A stretch of 64,000 nucleotides of DNA from Macrosoma leucophasiata (GCA_036365455.1 JAWQUS010000001.1:25451046-25515045), one strand, 5' to 3'; counted from the first letter of the stretch, positions 1 through 12,304 are shown. Notes: generated by a model from the sequence alone, not told the origin. Translations and numbers: made by a program.

Positions 1-85
1 CACCAGTAACAAACGAAAGTCTACGAATTTATACTGATAAAGCTACCTTAAACCTGGAAGCATGTTCTGATGACTATACTGCTGT

Positions 86-540
86 TTGATTTTGGGCGAC
101 TATAACATGAGTAGCATAACTTGGCCCATCAATCCATACGATGACACTGAGAACTGTATGAAACCTTCTGAATACGAAAACTGTGAACTACTTCGTAAAT
201 TCGTAGATTTTTATACATTTAACAACCTTAAGCAATTTAATAATGTAACATATTTACAAGATAAAATACTGGATTTGGTACTTTATAATGGAGGTAAATT
301 ACAAGTTTTTTAATGTTCTCATCCTATAAGAAATATTGATAAATTTCATCCCCCCTTGAAGTCACATTAAAATCTAAAATTACTATAAATAACAACACTC
401 CATCAACCCGCCGACATAACTTCTATACAGCTGATAACAAATTAATCAATGATTATTTAGAGAATATCGCATGGGACGAAGAGGTTAGTTCATGCATTAG
501 TATAAATGAGATGGTGAAGAGATTCTACAATATATTATAC
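86..540 (+). pseudogene. Non-LTR retrotransposon endonuclease fragment
   Basis: The translation contains GDYNMSSITW followed about 50 residues later by LDLVL, the pattern of an apurinic-type (EEP) endonuclease of Jockey/R1-like LINEs, where GD.N carries catalytic residues. The frame stops near 312; further LINE-like peptide (YTADNKLINDYLENI around 420-460) continues in other frames. No start or complete domain is present. It is a truncated, frameshifted relic; the clade is not certain. Confidence 0.6.
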
Positions 541-1050
541 TGTGCTAATCTAAAATATGTTCGGTAACTACACTTTCCATAGTCATCAATTTTTGCCAGA
601 AATATATCAACAATATTTTATTTTACGTCGCATTTGTACGATTCATTGAACGCCATGTTTATTGTGTTGCCAGTTTTTGATTTAATATCTGCCCAGTGAA
701 ATATGAAGTTACAAAATAAAATCTGTATAAAATATATGTTTAAAAGATATTAATAAGTACATTATTTTAATAACCCCCAATGGAATAAGAGGGGAGTTCT
801 AAGTTTGACGTGTGTATCTGTTTGTGGGTTTATAAATTCCTAACTAGTGGATCAATTCCAGATTTTGATTTTGTTCTTAAAAATGTAACGATAAAATTAA
901 TTTACACTAAGAACAAATAACTAAAAACGAATAACTATAGCCACTGTGAGACGACCCGACGAATATCGTAATATTATGATGTGCAGCTATATGTCAATCT
1001 GCTCTGGAATATGTACCTTATTTAAAAATATACTACAAATGTAGCATGGA
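541..1050. other. AT-rich spacer, no gene recognised
   Basis: AT-rich sequence with only short open frames. Probably decayed transposon sequence between two LINE fragments; nothing is diagnostic. Confidence 0.4.
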
Positions 1051-1272
1051 CACCACTGCGGTATTATCGGCAATGAGATGGCTGACCAGTGTGCTAAACT
1101 AGCCACTGAACAAGGCTGCAGCAATCATAACAGAATATTCTGTTAGGACCTCAATACATTGGCTCACTCAAATCTTACTAAAGATTGGCAAAAAGAATGC
1201 GACCGCACTAAACTGCTTAAGGGGAAACATTATGCAGCAATACAACTTGGTTCTGTAACTTCCGCAATCTAG
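1051..1272 (+). pseudogene. LINE ORF2 C-terminal fragment with RNase H motif
   Basis: Codons from 1051 read HHCGIIGNEMADQCAKLA, the HxGxxGNExAD signature of the end of a LINE-encoded RNase H domain, followed by NLTKDWQKECDRTKLL up to a TAG near 1270. Only this tail of the protein is present. Together with the fragment at 86-540 it may be debris of one element, but their junction is not visible. Confidence 0.6.
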
Positions 1273-1454
1273 ACAAGAGATCTTGTTCTGTTTTTTTATT
1301 TATTTATTTATTGACAAAACATTTTACATTCAATTGACATATTGACTCCATAGATTCCCGAACTAGTATTCACTGTATTTCGGGAATCAGTGGCTTCCCC
1401 TAATATTAGCCTACATTTGTCAAATAAATTCAACATACAGCAAGTAGGATCTAA

Positions 1455-1456
<2 letters not shown>

Positions 1457-1494
<38 letters not shown>
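1457..1494. repeat. (TG)n microsatellite
   Basis: About 19 uninterrupted TG dinucleotides. The sequence downstream to about 2219 is AT-rich with short direct repeats (CAGAAT from about 1569) and no recognisable gene. Confidence 0.95.
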
Positions 1495-1500
<6 letters not shown>

Positions 1501-2219
1501 CATACGTTTTACACACAGACCAATCAGCCTTTCTATAGACTGAGAATGTTCAATTTATTGCATACGATTCAGAATCAGAATCAGAATCAGAAACTCATTT
1601 ATTCATTTAGGGTGACAGGCACCTCTTATGACACGTCAAAAACAAACAAAATAAATTAAAGTGAATAACCATTTGTGTTATTTTCAGATACAGTTAAATT
1701 TGTAACGCTGTTAATTTTTTTCGTATCGCTGTATATTTTCTTGAATTCAGACGTGATGCTGGCAGGTATGCCTCCTGGCGGTTGCCATTAAGGAAAAAAA
1801 AAAGTGAATAACAATTGATATACATGTCAAACAAGATAATAAATATATGTAAAGTCAAGAATATCACTAAGATAAAACTAAATGTCATAAACTAATGTAA
1901 AAAAGTATGATATATCGGTATATCGGTTTAAATTCGTTCTGTCAACTCTGCCTGAAGGCAGACGAAGTGGAACGTTGCGTTCTAATTTTAAAAATCATAA
2001 TATTTCAAAATCATAGGGATGACTAACAAACTTCGTTTATATCGAAATATGGCAAAGTTTTATGAACTGCTGAGGAAAAGTGACTATATTGTTAACAGAT
2101 TTTCGTAATAATACAAGGAAAAAATAAAGAAAATGTTTTTATTTTGGATTAGTATCTACATTTTTTTTAAACCTACTTATGAGAAGTCATTAAAATTTAA
2201 AAATACATACAGCGAATAA

Positions 2220-2420
2220 TCTATACTAATATTATAAAGCTGAATAGTTTATTGGTGTGTTTGTTTGTTTGAACGCGCTAATCTCAGGAACTTCTGGTCC
2301 AATTTGAAAAGTTTTTTCAGTGTTAGATAGCCCATTTATCGAGGAAGGCTACAGGCTATATCATCACGCTATGACTAATAGGAACGGAGCAACGCGGGCG
2401 AAGCCGGGGCGGGCCGCTAG
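2220..2420 (+). mobile_element. Short non-autonomous Helitron-like element
   Basis: Starts with TC directly after A and ends with CTAG directly before T, the Helitron rule (insertion between A and T, 5' TC, 3' CTRR). The 5' end resembles the ACTAATATTATAAAG start common in lepidopteran Helitrons, and the 3' end is GC-rich just before CTAG. It is 201 bp with no coding capacity. The end assignments are seen directly; family membership is by resemblance. Confidence 0.6.
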
Positions 2421-2927
2421 TATAAAATATAAACAGATAGGTAGTAAATTAAAATCATAATATTAAAATTTCACATTTTATTTTTTATTATAAAATACGC
2501 TTACACTCACAACTTTACAGTAGGTATAAACCTGTGTCGGAATTTTGGCGGGAACCTTGAAAGAGGCGTATGGTACTCTTATTTTATTTCATTTTCTTGG
2601 TGTATTTTTAAGTTATATTGAATAAAGTTGGTGGCATTTTGTTTAATATAAGTTTATTACAGTGCCCGTGTATAGTGAAATAGAATAACAGTGCGAAAAC
2701 ACGACCTTTCAGGTTGCCTCCAAAACTTCATTGTAAATGTTCTGGTAAAGTAGCCATCGCCTTACTCGAATAACTTGACTGTAACTCACTTGACTGACAT
2801 ATTATACTTGATAACTTATATACTTGATACTTACATATTATACTTGATATTATACTAACTTTGACGCTGCTTAAATAAATACGAAATATCGTTTTACTTG
2901 ATACTGGCAATATGCGTAATAGCGATG
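2421..2927. other. AT-rich spacer
   Basis: No gene or delimited transposon recognised. Short open frames here have no family resemblance. Confidence 0.4.
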
Positions 2928-3116
2928 CCATAACAACAACAAAAAAAAAAAAAACCTGTGTCGTGGGTGCCGTTGCACACATACAACACATACACAAACA
3001 CCCAGACTCGAAACAAATATCTGTAGGCCATACAAATATTTGTCCCGGTGCAGGGATCGAACCCGCGACCCTTCGAATCAAACGGTCATCTCACACCGCT
3101 GGACTAACCGGGTCGT
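2928..3116 (-). mobile_element. tRNA-derived SINE
   Basis: Read on the minus strand, 3116 to about 3040 is tRNA-like: GGTTAGTCCAGCGGTGTGAG resembles a pol III A box and GGGTTCGATCCCTG is a B box. A unique tail follows, ending in an A-rich/TTG run at 2938-2952. This layout (tRNA head, body, A-rich or TTG tail) is typical of lepidopteran SINEs. Confidence 0.7.
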
Positions 3117-3637
3117 CAATATTTTAGTTGTAAATTTTGTAAATATATTAACACATTTACTTCACACGTCATTTTATGTCTCAAATAATTTTTTACATTT
3201 AAGTTGTACATTTTGTGAGTAAGTAGCCAAGGTTGCACACGACATTTGTTAAAGTTAAGGTTATTGTAACATTTCACATCCTTCTCTAACTTAAAGAAAT
3301 CTGTTTATGTTAGTATTTAACAAATCCTTACTAGTAACTCCAATCCTACTTAGTAAATCGACATTCCTAGAATTTATTAGGTTTTTTTTTTATTGGCTAG
3401 TTAGCCAATAGTTTTTGCGCTCAACCGCGGACGGACAGACAGGCAGACGGCCATGGCGAAACTATAAGGGTTCCTTGTTTACTACAGAACCATAAAATGT
3501 ATTAAAACTGAAAAAAAAACTTAATAAATTCTAGCTGCCCCGACGACCTTCTATCCTTATGGCCGAATACTCAAACGTCACTCAATTTTAAGCAACGCTC
3601 AAATGTGCGCTATCTCTATCGTTTAAACGCGTTTTAT

Positions 3638-3679
3638 ACTTAAATCTAATGGGACTTTTAAGTCCCATTAGATTTAAGT
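3638..3679. repeat. Near-perfect 42-bp palindrome
   Basis: Arms of about 20 bases (ACTTAAATCTAATGGGACTT and its complement) with almost no spacer. Looks like a transposon tip or inverted duplication. Confidence 0.85.
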
Positions 3680-4500
3680 GACATTTGAATATTTGGCCGT
3701 TATATTACCTTATAAGATAGGATATAAAAAAAATAAGTAAGTATGTCCAAGAAATCGAAAAAAATCTATATGCCGAGAATCACTCTTATTACTCAGGGGT
3801 GTTAAAAAATTGATGTTGGCCCATTCTCAGACTTACCAATAGGTACACAAAAGTTCATGAGAATCGGTAAAGCCGTTACAGAGGAGTATGTTAACTAATA
3901 TTGTAATAGAAATTATCCCATAATCCTTCCTTGCTCCATCAATTTACCGCACTTTCCCTAATTATAGACTAATAGACTATATGACTATAAGACTTCAAGA
4001 GCCTCCCTAGAGTTCCATCGGTCTGTAATGTCAATAATTGACAATGCTCATGATGTCTATGAAAAAACGAAATAGAAAAGTACATGCATACGAAGAAAAG
4101 AGATATCATTTTTTTTAATACATCAAAGAACAAATCATGTCCAGCGTAATTTGAGCTACCATGAATATTATTCTGTATTATTTATTGATTTATTATGTGT
4201 ATTATAATACTGAATGGTGAAAAGAAATGCCATCCTTTTTTAAATTAGAAGTGTTAGTGATTTTACTGCACCATCTCACACTACAACTCGGCATTTTATG
4301 TTTTTTTTATTTGTTTGATTTTTGAATATTTTATGTACTCTCAGATCACGAAGTGGTTGGTATTAAATGAACATTTTAAGATGGTGGATAATATCAGCTA
4401 GATTTAGCGTATGCATTGACAGAAACCGTTCGCCATACATAAGGTGTCTATTGGTTCCATAGTCGATGGTTTTACATAATAATATCTAATTTATACATAT
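3680..4500. other. Non-coding repeat-derived sequence
   Basis: AT-rich with no open frame of note and no defined mobile-element ends. Confidence 0.35.
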
Positions 4501-5560
4501 TTTTTTTTTCTCCTTTTGAATCTGCGATCAGTCTCATTAAACTATAAGCAGATAGGTTGAAGGATGAAGATGGTTGGGCGAGATAGGACCAGTGTCCCAG
4601 CTCACCATATTAAGTCAGCACTTTGGCTAGTTTCAGTCTACTAATTCTTGGCTGGAGCAGTGGTGCAGAGAGTGGGTTTGGGTGAGATTTGAGACGGTCT
4701 CTGTACTTTAATGAGTAGTGTTTTGCTTGTTCAGAGATGGTTGGCATTTCCAAGTATTCATGGATTTCTGAGTTGCGAATAAACCATGGTGCTGATGATA
4801 TGACCCTGAGGATATAATTTTGGGCTCTCTAGAGGCACATTATGTTCGATTTGCTGGCTGTGGCCCACAACTGAATCCCATATGTCCAGATTGATTTATT
4901 ATTAAGCAATAAACTTTCAGCTTGTTACTCAGGGATAAGGTAGACTGTCGCCCCATCATCCATAGCAGATTTTTGAATCGGATGTTGATTTGATTGCGTT
5001 TGTTTCTTATGTGGTCTTTTCATGTCATCCTCCGGTCTAGGTGGAATAAGTATTTGACACAGTTAGATTGTGGAAGGTTGCTGTGGCCCAGGTGGACAGG
5101 TGGACAAGTTTCTCTTCTTAATGTAAAAGTAATATGGTGAGCTTCGGGGCACTAGCTTTTATTCGCCATTAATTCAACCAGGTATTGGTAGCGTCAAGTT
5201 AGACCTGCAGCATTTTATTCGCCTCTTCTGGACCGCAATTGCAGGATAAGAAAGCTGCGTCGTCAGCGAAGGATGCCATGGTCACCTTAGATGTCTGAGG
5301 TAGGTCGCTAGTGAAAATATTGTAGAGGATCGGCCCAAGCAGAGCCCTGTGGTACCCCCGCTCGACAGTTATAGAGGGAAGATCCCTAAGCTTCACTTGA
5401 GACAATCTATCTGTGAGGTAAGGGCATATGAAAAGGTAGAAGGAATGGGGCAGGTATTTTTTAATTTTGCACATGAGCCCCATATGCCAGACACGGTCAA
5501 AAGCTTGTTGGACATCCAAGAATACAGCAGAGCAGTACTGCCTTTTCTCCAGGCATCTAA
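4501..5560 (-). pseudogene. Jockey-type LINE reverse-transcriptase relic
   Basis: The minus strand from about 5519 to 5199 encodes MDVQQAFDRVWHMGLM, LLGPILYNIFTSDLP and SFADDAAFLSC. These are the RT motifs around the first catalytic Asp, the (Q)G.ILGP motif and the F/YADD box. The sequence to the left continues into a decayed C-terminal part and 3' region. The 3' part resembles 13051-13330. It is 5'-truncated and the Q of QGS is replaced, so it is inactive. Confidence 0.75.
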
Positions 5561-5689
5561 TTTATATACTTATATTTTATTTTATCAAGAATTATAGAAG
5601 ATTTTGCAACATATTTTAAATTCCATCGTAATCAAATATTTTAAGCCATGTTAGTTATCTTTTTAAATTCATTGTTATTAATTTTATTT

Positions 5690-6133
5690 TTCAGTTTTTC
5701 GTCTGGGTGAAAATAAATTTGTGGGACAACTACGTCATATTGCTTCTAAGCAAATCTCGTCTTTGCCTATGGAACTGGAACTCTATCTACTCTTTTTGAT
5801 GACACAGGTAAAATTGGTACTGCATGGCTGTGGAAACGTCGTAGACTTTCATATATAAATGTTATTTGTCGACTTCGCTTAGGTCACGTCTGCTCACCAG
5901 TTTTCTTACACAAATTGAGGATCAGGGATAGTTTCATTTGTGAGTGTGGATTAGACGAAGGCACCCTAGATCACATTTTCTTTAACTGTCCCTTAAACCA
6001 AGTTTCCTCGTACTCCCTTCTCCCTCCGACAGTCCCTCGTCCTACTAATCTAAATTCTCTGTTAATGTTGGGCAACTCCGCCTTTATATATATATTATGT
6101 AAATTTATCACTGTAAATAATATTAGATTGTAA
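5690..6133 (+). pseudogene. LINE ORF2 C-terminus (zinc-finger tail)
   Basis: From 5915 the frame reads FICECGLDEGTLDHIFFNC, the CxC...H....C finger that ends ORF2 of Jockey/R1-like LINEs, and stops at 6133. Upstream (about 5820) AWLWKRRRLSYINVICRLRL resembles the preceding ORF2 tail. The domain is otherwise missing. Downstream to 6580 no gene is seen. Confidence 0.65.
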
Positions 6134-6630
6134 CTGTATATAATTAACATTACTAACATTAGGATTGTTATGTGAAATGAACATAATAACAAATTGTGAT
6201 TAATTTTTTCTTTTGTTTTAGGTATTCATAGAACGCTGAGTAAATTTATTAAGACTTGAAATTCTAAATTACTGAAAATTTATTGATTCACTGGGCATCC
6301 ATATTCGTCTAGTTTCCTTTCCAATCACCAAATTCTGGCAGAATTACCTATAGTTGGTAATTGCCATTATAAAAAAAATATTATTATTATTATAATGCTA
6401 AGCTAAAAAAGTTTATGACTTAGTCTTAGTAAGGGTTAGTCTTCTCTTGCCCCGATATTACACTTACATAAGTGTAATTGTATAGCTCTATAGCAACACG
6501 TAAATATTGATGGAAGCAAGACACAAAGAAGATATTCTGAGACATCATAAATAAGGTACCTACTAAATAGTAAGAGGGCACTTTCAACTAGGATAGAAAG
6601 TAAAGATAAAAGAAAAGGTAGGATACTGAC

Positions 6631-6778
6631 CAGGTCCTTCGATGAGCGCCGTGACGTCGGTGAGGTCGTCCTCGCGCAGCAGCACCTTGATGCCGGCGGG
6701 CGGCGCCGCGGCCAGCCGCCGCAGCTCGCGCGTCACCCCGCGCAGCGCCTGCGGGCACACGTTCTCTACGTTCGACAT
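6631..6778 (-). CDS. UBE2S: UBE2S-like ubiquitin-conjugating enzyme E2, first coding exon
   Basis: The minus strand starts at ATG 6778 and encodes MSNVENVCPQALRGVT, then GIKVLLREDDLTDVTALIEG, which matches the N-terminal helix and first strands of UBE2S/E2-EPF (SNVEN at the start, GIKV....EDLTD, then IEGP). UBE2S extends K11-linked ubiquitin chains with the anaphase-promoting complex. The exon ends at 6631 in phase 1 before GTCAGT (donor at 6630), exactly where the family continues with the EGTPYAGG segment. GC-rich, unlike the surroundings, with no internal stop. The catalytic-Cys exon should lie further left but I could not find it in 1-6600, so either the intron runs past the window or the gene is broken. 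Confidence 0.75.
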
Positions 6779-7369
6779 TCTCCTGCCTCCTGTCGCGCCT
6801 CGCGCCGCTACACCATCACCCCACTGCCCGCCGTAGCTCCGCTTCCTCACCACTTCAATAGGCCAGTAACTCGACTCTTCTCGATTACCTCTGAGACGAC
6901 CCTCTACCTGTAATATTCTGGCTCCGGGCGCGAATCCAATGTTTGTTGAGAAATTACAAACTTTTAGGACGTGACGTGACCGTTGAAGACTCAGGAAGAG
7001 GAAGAAGATAGTAGATAACAAAACAAAATGCAGATTCTAGAGAGATATCACAATACACAATTGTCAGCAAGCACAGCAATCGCAAATTCAAAATTGTCTC
7101 AAATTGACAGTTATGACACAAACAAACGTCACAAACCGAAACCAAACGTCCATCGGTTTCAAATCCAGCGTTGCACATACTTGTTTTCTTAATTCCTCAA
7201 AATATGAGACGAAATTCCCCAATTTTTTTTCCATACGAAGAAAAGAAATATGAAGCTATTCAAGGAGAACAGTAATAAGTAAAACAACTTTTTTGCTTTT
7301 CGTTTTTACTGTAAATATTAATTTATAATAAAATAATATTCAATGTTTTTAGCATAAATTAATCGAAGT
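6779..7369. other. Upstream region of the UBE2S-like exon
   Basis: Directly upstream of the UBE2S-like start; it should contain the promoter and 5' UTR, but no TATA box or other element can be assigned with confidence. Beyond about 7200 it is plain AT-rich DNA. Confidence 0.35.
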
Positions 7370-8030
7370 GACTATTCTGTTGACAGCACCAGTAACCGAA
7401 TGGATAATATGTAATTATTTGTCCAGCTAGAATCTTTTGTTAGTACGTGAAAACGATCTCAACTGCAGGGTGTCACCTCAGATCGTTTTCACATAAGTAC
7501 TAACAAAAGACTTACGAAAGACTACCATGGCGTCTCCTACAAAAAAATGTTAGGTTAGGTTAGCGAAGCGAGCCGAGCGAGTGAAGCGAGCATGCCGCGA
7601 TAGCGGCCGGCAAAGCGCTAAAGCCGAACTTTTGTTTATTAAATAGTTAAATACTAGCTACTTCTAATTTTTGTCATGTATAAAATTATCTAGAATTATG
7701 AAAATATTTGACTGATCCAGTTATTGGCACAATAGACTCAGTCATTAAAATATTTAATTCATCCGGTAACTGGCAGAATAAACTCAGCCTTTCTATTATT
7801 AAATAATTATCGGAATAACAATAATATGTAACTACGTATACAACCTAACCTAACTATTTTTTCTGTAGGAGACTCCATGGTAGTCGCTTCATAAATCTTT
7901 TGTTAGTACGTGAAATTGATCTGTGGTGACATCTTGCAGTTGAGGTCGTCTTCGAATAACAACAAAAGATTTTAACTCTTTATATAATTTTTAAATTATT
8001 AATTCGGTCACTGACAGAATAGACTGATTA
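7370..8030. mobile_element. Palindromic MITE-like element with TTAGG-containing arms
   Basis: The outer arms carry CAGTAACCGAAT (left) and ATTCGGTCACTG (right) next to CTATTCTGT-type ends. Inner arms repeat inverted: ATCTTTTGTTAGTACGTGAA occurs near 7432 and 7898, and three TTAGG-like units at 7550 are mirrored by CCTAACCTAA at 7841. No coding capacity. A half copy lies at 16605-16745, showing it is a repeat family. Exact ends and target duplication are uncertain. Confidence 0.6.
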
Positions 8031-9171
8031 TATGATTTTTTTTTTATGTAATGGAAGTGGTAAACAAGCATGCAGTTCACATTGATGTTAAGTGATGACT
8101 GCAGCCTATAGACACCCACACAAAGACCAAGGTCAAAATGCAGATGCGTTACCACTCCTGAGGCCTATGGTCTTATGCCTCTGTGCCGGAAATTACAGGG
8201 CCGTACATTACCACCTGACCGGAACACGATAGTGTTGAACACTACCATTTAGCGGCAAGTATATTAGGTAATGCGGTGGTGCCTACGCCCGCGAGCTCTG
8301 TCACTGGAGCTCTACCACCAGTAAAATTGTATGCATAGTTACTCACTGACTTAGTCACAATATAAACTAGTATCTGTCTGTATGACAAAGTATGTCCCCA
8401 GTCCCGCTTTTATTATGAGTTGAAGTTCAGTATAAGTTGAATGTAATAATACTCATTTGCGTTCAAAATCCTTGTAACTCGGGAATTCATAATAGATTGG
8501 CAGCACAGGACATTGGCGTAACAGCCACAGATTATCTATGCCGCAGAGACAGTAGACAAAAAAAAATGCATAGATTACTTTCAAAAATAAATGGAATAAA
8601 GGTTTTTATGAACTAATTGGAATGCTCATGAAATAATGTTACCTACCTACTCATTGTAAACTAATATTATATACTATTATTACTACATATTTAGGACTAA
8701 CAAAGCTTTATTGATTTTATTTTAACAAAAGGGAAAAAAATGTTCCGAGTTTCCGAGTAGGACAACGACATGTCCCTTTCATATAGTTGCCAGAATTAAT
8801 AAAAAAAAATACAGTTGGTACTTTTTAAATTGTTTCGGTAAATGTTGAATGGTAATGGCACAAATGGTAAACAAACATCCCTCGGTCACAAATTACGATA
8901 TTCCAGAACAAGTACACACTGTAATTGATTAATGTCAGTAGTTTATAACACATTATTATATTACACATTGATTTCCATATAAAAACAATGCAAAGTCACT
9001 TAGTAAATAACAGTAATTTACAATTTTGTAAAATTACGACGCAACTACTTTCAGCAGATTATGCAAACTGTGTTTGAGTTTGACGTTCAGTTTTAATCAT
9101 GCTATAATTAGGTTGATGTTTGCGGATGCACGAACTGACGATTTCTTTGCAATAATTAGGAAAAAGACCGC
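8031..9171. other. Repeat-derived spacer
   Basis: Contains a sequence at 8020-8330 that looks like a lepidopteran dispersed repeat, and a segment at 8867-9030 repeated at 12707-12880. No gene is recognised. Confidence 0.4.
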
Positions 9172-9339
9172 ATCCATACTAGGGTTGTTGAGGAAGTGAT
9201 TATGAGGAAGAGGAGGAGGAAGAGGAATTGGGACACGCAAATTTAGAGGATGCGGATTAGGAAGAGGATATTTTATGAGGAAGAGGATGCGGATGAGGCT
9301 CTTCCTCATCCGCATCCTCTTCTCAAGAGGAAGAACGTA

Positions 9340-9655
9340 CATTACTTCACGCCTGTAATCCCCGAAGGGGTAGGCAGAGGTAAATGCATGCATTCAAGCA
9401 TACATGCAAACACCCACGACTCGCCGGTTATGTTTTGGCCCATGTAACAGGTGGAGAACCTGTTGCCATCTCCGGGCACATTGCCAAACTCCGAGGTACC
9501 TACTGGGAAACTTCCAGAAAATGGAAAAATCCTTATAGAACCAGAGATAAAGGATTTTTAACCGTTATCTATGATAGTCCCCGATCCGGAAATCGAACCC
9601 AGGACCCCCAGCGTAGTATTAGTGGCCTGCTACCACTACGCTACTGAGGCAGTTA
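9340..9655 (-). mobile_element. tRNA-derived SINE nested in the hAT element
   Basis: Minus strand 9652-9580 reads AGTAGCGTAGTGGTAGCAGG (A-box region) and later TGGGTTCGATTTCC (B box), a tRNA-like head. The remaining body runs leftwards. The adjacent 9660-10075 (CGTCCCACTGCTGGGC and following) resembles another dispersed lepidopteran repeat. Confidence 0.6.
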
Positions 9656-10779
9656 ATGATATAATAATAATAATAATAATAGCAACCGTTGAAACGTCCC
9701 ACTGCTGGGCACGAGTCTATCCTCTTCTTGAGGGGAGGCCTGGAACTTACTCCACCACGCTGCTCCAATGCGGGTTGGTAGAGATAAGGGTTAGTGGCCA
9801 ACCCGCTGTCGGATGTTTTCAAACCGGCCATACATATGGCCTGCGACAAGGTTTAACGACTGCTATTTATCTACAGCAACCGAGACCGTCGGCTTAACTT
9901 GCTCTCCGAAGCATGACAACGCGCATTTTAATTTGACACTAGTAGTCACCCGTCACATACCCGACCGCACCCATATCGCTTAATCGAGTAGATCGCTTGC
10001 GTTCTACACCAGCCGCGAGGACTTGCGCGCTCCAAAAAGATGAAAAGAGGATGATACGAAATTATAAATACTAGCGGACCCAACCCAAAATCCGCTGTCC
10101 TGTAACTAAGTACATAAATACAAAAAAAAAATAATTAAAAGGGCATGGACTAAACTATGTATCTAAACCATTCTCAAAACACACACAATAATTAATTATC
10201 AAAATCGGTCCAGCAGTTAAGGACGAGTTCAGTAACATATCTACACAACATACGCACACAAAAAAAATGAGTGAATGATACAATTTAATTTAGAAATTGA
10301 AATGAAAATAAGAATGCGGTCTTTATTTCTTTGTTAATTGAGTACTTAAGTCGAATATTATTAATCAAAATAAAAGAATTGAATACTATTATAGAGCAAC
10401 ACCCATCGACTATGGCAACACCGGAGGGGAGTAGCCATATGCAGGCCTAGGCCTATACCTGTCGCTTATATGTTTATGTGTGCGTGAAATTGTTTCTATA
10501 TTTTGTTAAAGTCAAGGTGTGAGTTTCGTAGTAATAGACGATTTTTGTTGTGTGCGTGTGTGTTGTACGCATTTCCCGCCGCAAAACAATGGCAGACTGT
10601 TTAGCATCGGTAATAAACGCTATGGCTATTCCCCTCCAGTCCGCCGCGGCCGGTGGTCCGTGTTGCTCTATGAATACTATTAATCAAAATTAATTACAGA
10701 GAGGTTAATTTTTTTTATAATTTAATTTGGAAGCTGTTTCCCCTGACAACCGGTTTTTTAGCTTATCATATTAATATAC

Positions 10780-11007
10780 CTATCCAGCATTGCTAAAAAG
10801 TCGTTCGCTGGGACATTTGATGGAAGAGAAGATAGGTATTGCCACAGATACAGTTCCGTAAAACCCCGAACATTTCGAATTTTTTAGAGGCGTACGCGTA
10901 TAAACATAGTTTTTTATGTAATGTATGTCAATAAAATTAAAACAAACAACCAAGGAACAGCGCCGGTGGCGGGAGGGGAGGTCTCGCTCGCTTGTTCGGC
11001 CCGGCAT
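10780..11007 (-). pseudogene. hAT transposase C-terminal fragment
   Basis: The frame contains VAIPIFSSIKCPSERLFSNAG, the conserved tail of the hAT dimerisation domain (P.S...SERLFS.AG). An in-frame stop follows immediately, after which the family signature seems to continue in another frame (10735-10785). Only the last part of the transposase is left, inside the hAT element 9180-11205. Confidence 0.75.
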
Positions 11008-11213
11008 CGCGCTGCGGCGTGTGTGTGCGTTGCCAGGGATACTCGTCCTTAATTCCTCATATATTCCTCTTAAATTTTGAGAAAGCGATAGCGGAAGAGG
11101 ATTTTTTATTTTTATTTATGAGGATGCGGTAACGGATGAGGAACCCAAAATATTTCGGAACTTTCTCATTATGAGGAAGAGGAAGAGGAATCCTCAACAA
11201 CCCTAATCCATAC

Positions 11214-12304
11214 TGACAGATTGCGTTTTAGCTCTTACGGCATTCTGATTACGTTATATATTTTTCGATTTCTATATAGTGTGGGATATTGTTGTATAAG
11301 TAGGTCTTTCAAAAATAATAGGGATTTTATAATATCATTTTCCAATTTAGTTAATTGTTCGTGACTTACTAAGCTTTAAAGTGCCAATTTTCGTGAGTCA
11401 AGTGTCTCCCTACCTAACCCGTTGTTGTTAGAAATTCAAACGTTACGGCAATTGTAGCTACATATAACGAAATTAAATGGAAAACTATCACAATTAAGTT
11501 GGCTTTACAAGTTTGTGAGTAATAAAATTAAAACAGAAATTTAATTTTATTTGAAAATTTTGAACAACTCCACAGAAAATACATATACTTTTTTTATTAT
11601 ATTATTCAAACTTACACAATATGGAACCCCACATTCCGCGTGGCCTGACATGCACTTGACCGTTTTTAATTTGGAAGTGTAGGGCGAAAGGTGACCATTT
11701 GACATTTCTTGTTTTATTTTAGTAATGCGCTCAGAATAAATAGACAAAAAAGCGTTTTGCGTTTCATTCCAACACATGAAACGCTGATTGACAAAAATGA
11801 ATAAAAATATAGGTGGATCAGTTTGTACTCTAGTTCCATGCTTTTGCCGAGGTCATATTCCACAATTTTTTTTTTATTTATTTATCTCAGGCAACAGTAG
11901 CCCATAATATAAATACATATCTTATAGACTAACATATATTTTCTATTAACTACATAATATATTGTATAACTATTAATCTTTATTACATAGATTATACACT
12001 AATGTGGCAACATTGAGTTTTGCTTGTCAATTTTGACGTTTTGTTTGTATGTTGTGTTTATCTGTTTGGTGTTTTTTGGTTAGAAAAAGTTATACTTTCG
12101 AAATTTGAGAAACGGTTTATTTTATACATAAAAGTAAAAGAGTAATTTCATTAATTGACTTTTTTTTACGTGCAAATTAAAAAAAGTACGTACTGCTTCT
12201 CATGCTTAAATTAAATACCTGCCGATGAACCGTCCACTCTCGACAAATTATTGGATTCTTCTTACCTTACTTATGTGAATAAATACGTGACAAAGAAGTG
12301 TACG
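11214..12304. other. Spacer upstream of the coilin-like gene
   Basis: AT-rich, with no coding family recognised. The last few hundred bases should hold the promoter and 5' UTR of the coilin-like gene; no core element can be assigned confidently. Confidence 0.35.

Larger units (their letters stand above)
9180..11205. mobile_element. hAT DNA transposon with intact ends and 8-bp target duplication
   Basis: The left end is TAGGGTTGTTGAGGA and the right end its inverted copy TCCTCAACAACCCTA. Both are flanked by the same 8 bases, ATCCATAC (9172-9179 and 11206-11213). An 8-bp target duplication and TAG-starting repeats are hAT hallmarks. Subterminal AGGAAGAGGATGCGG-like repeats occur at both ends. 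A transposase remnant (10780-11007) supports the class. SINE sequence is nested inside, so it is a dead or non-autonomous copy. Confidence 0.85.
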
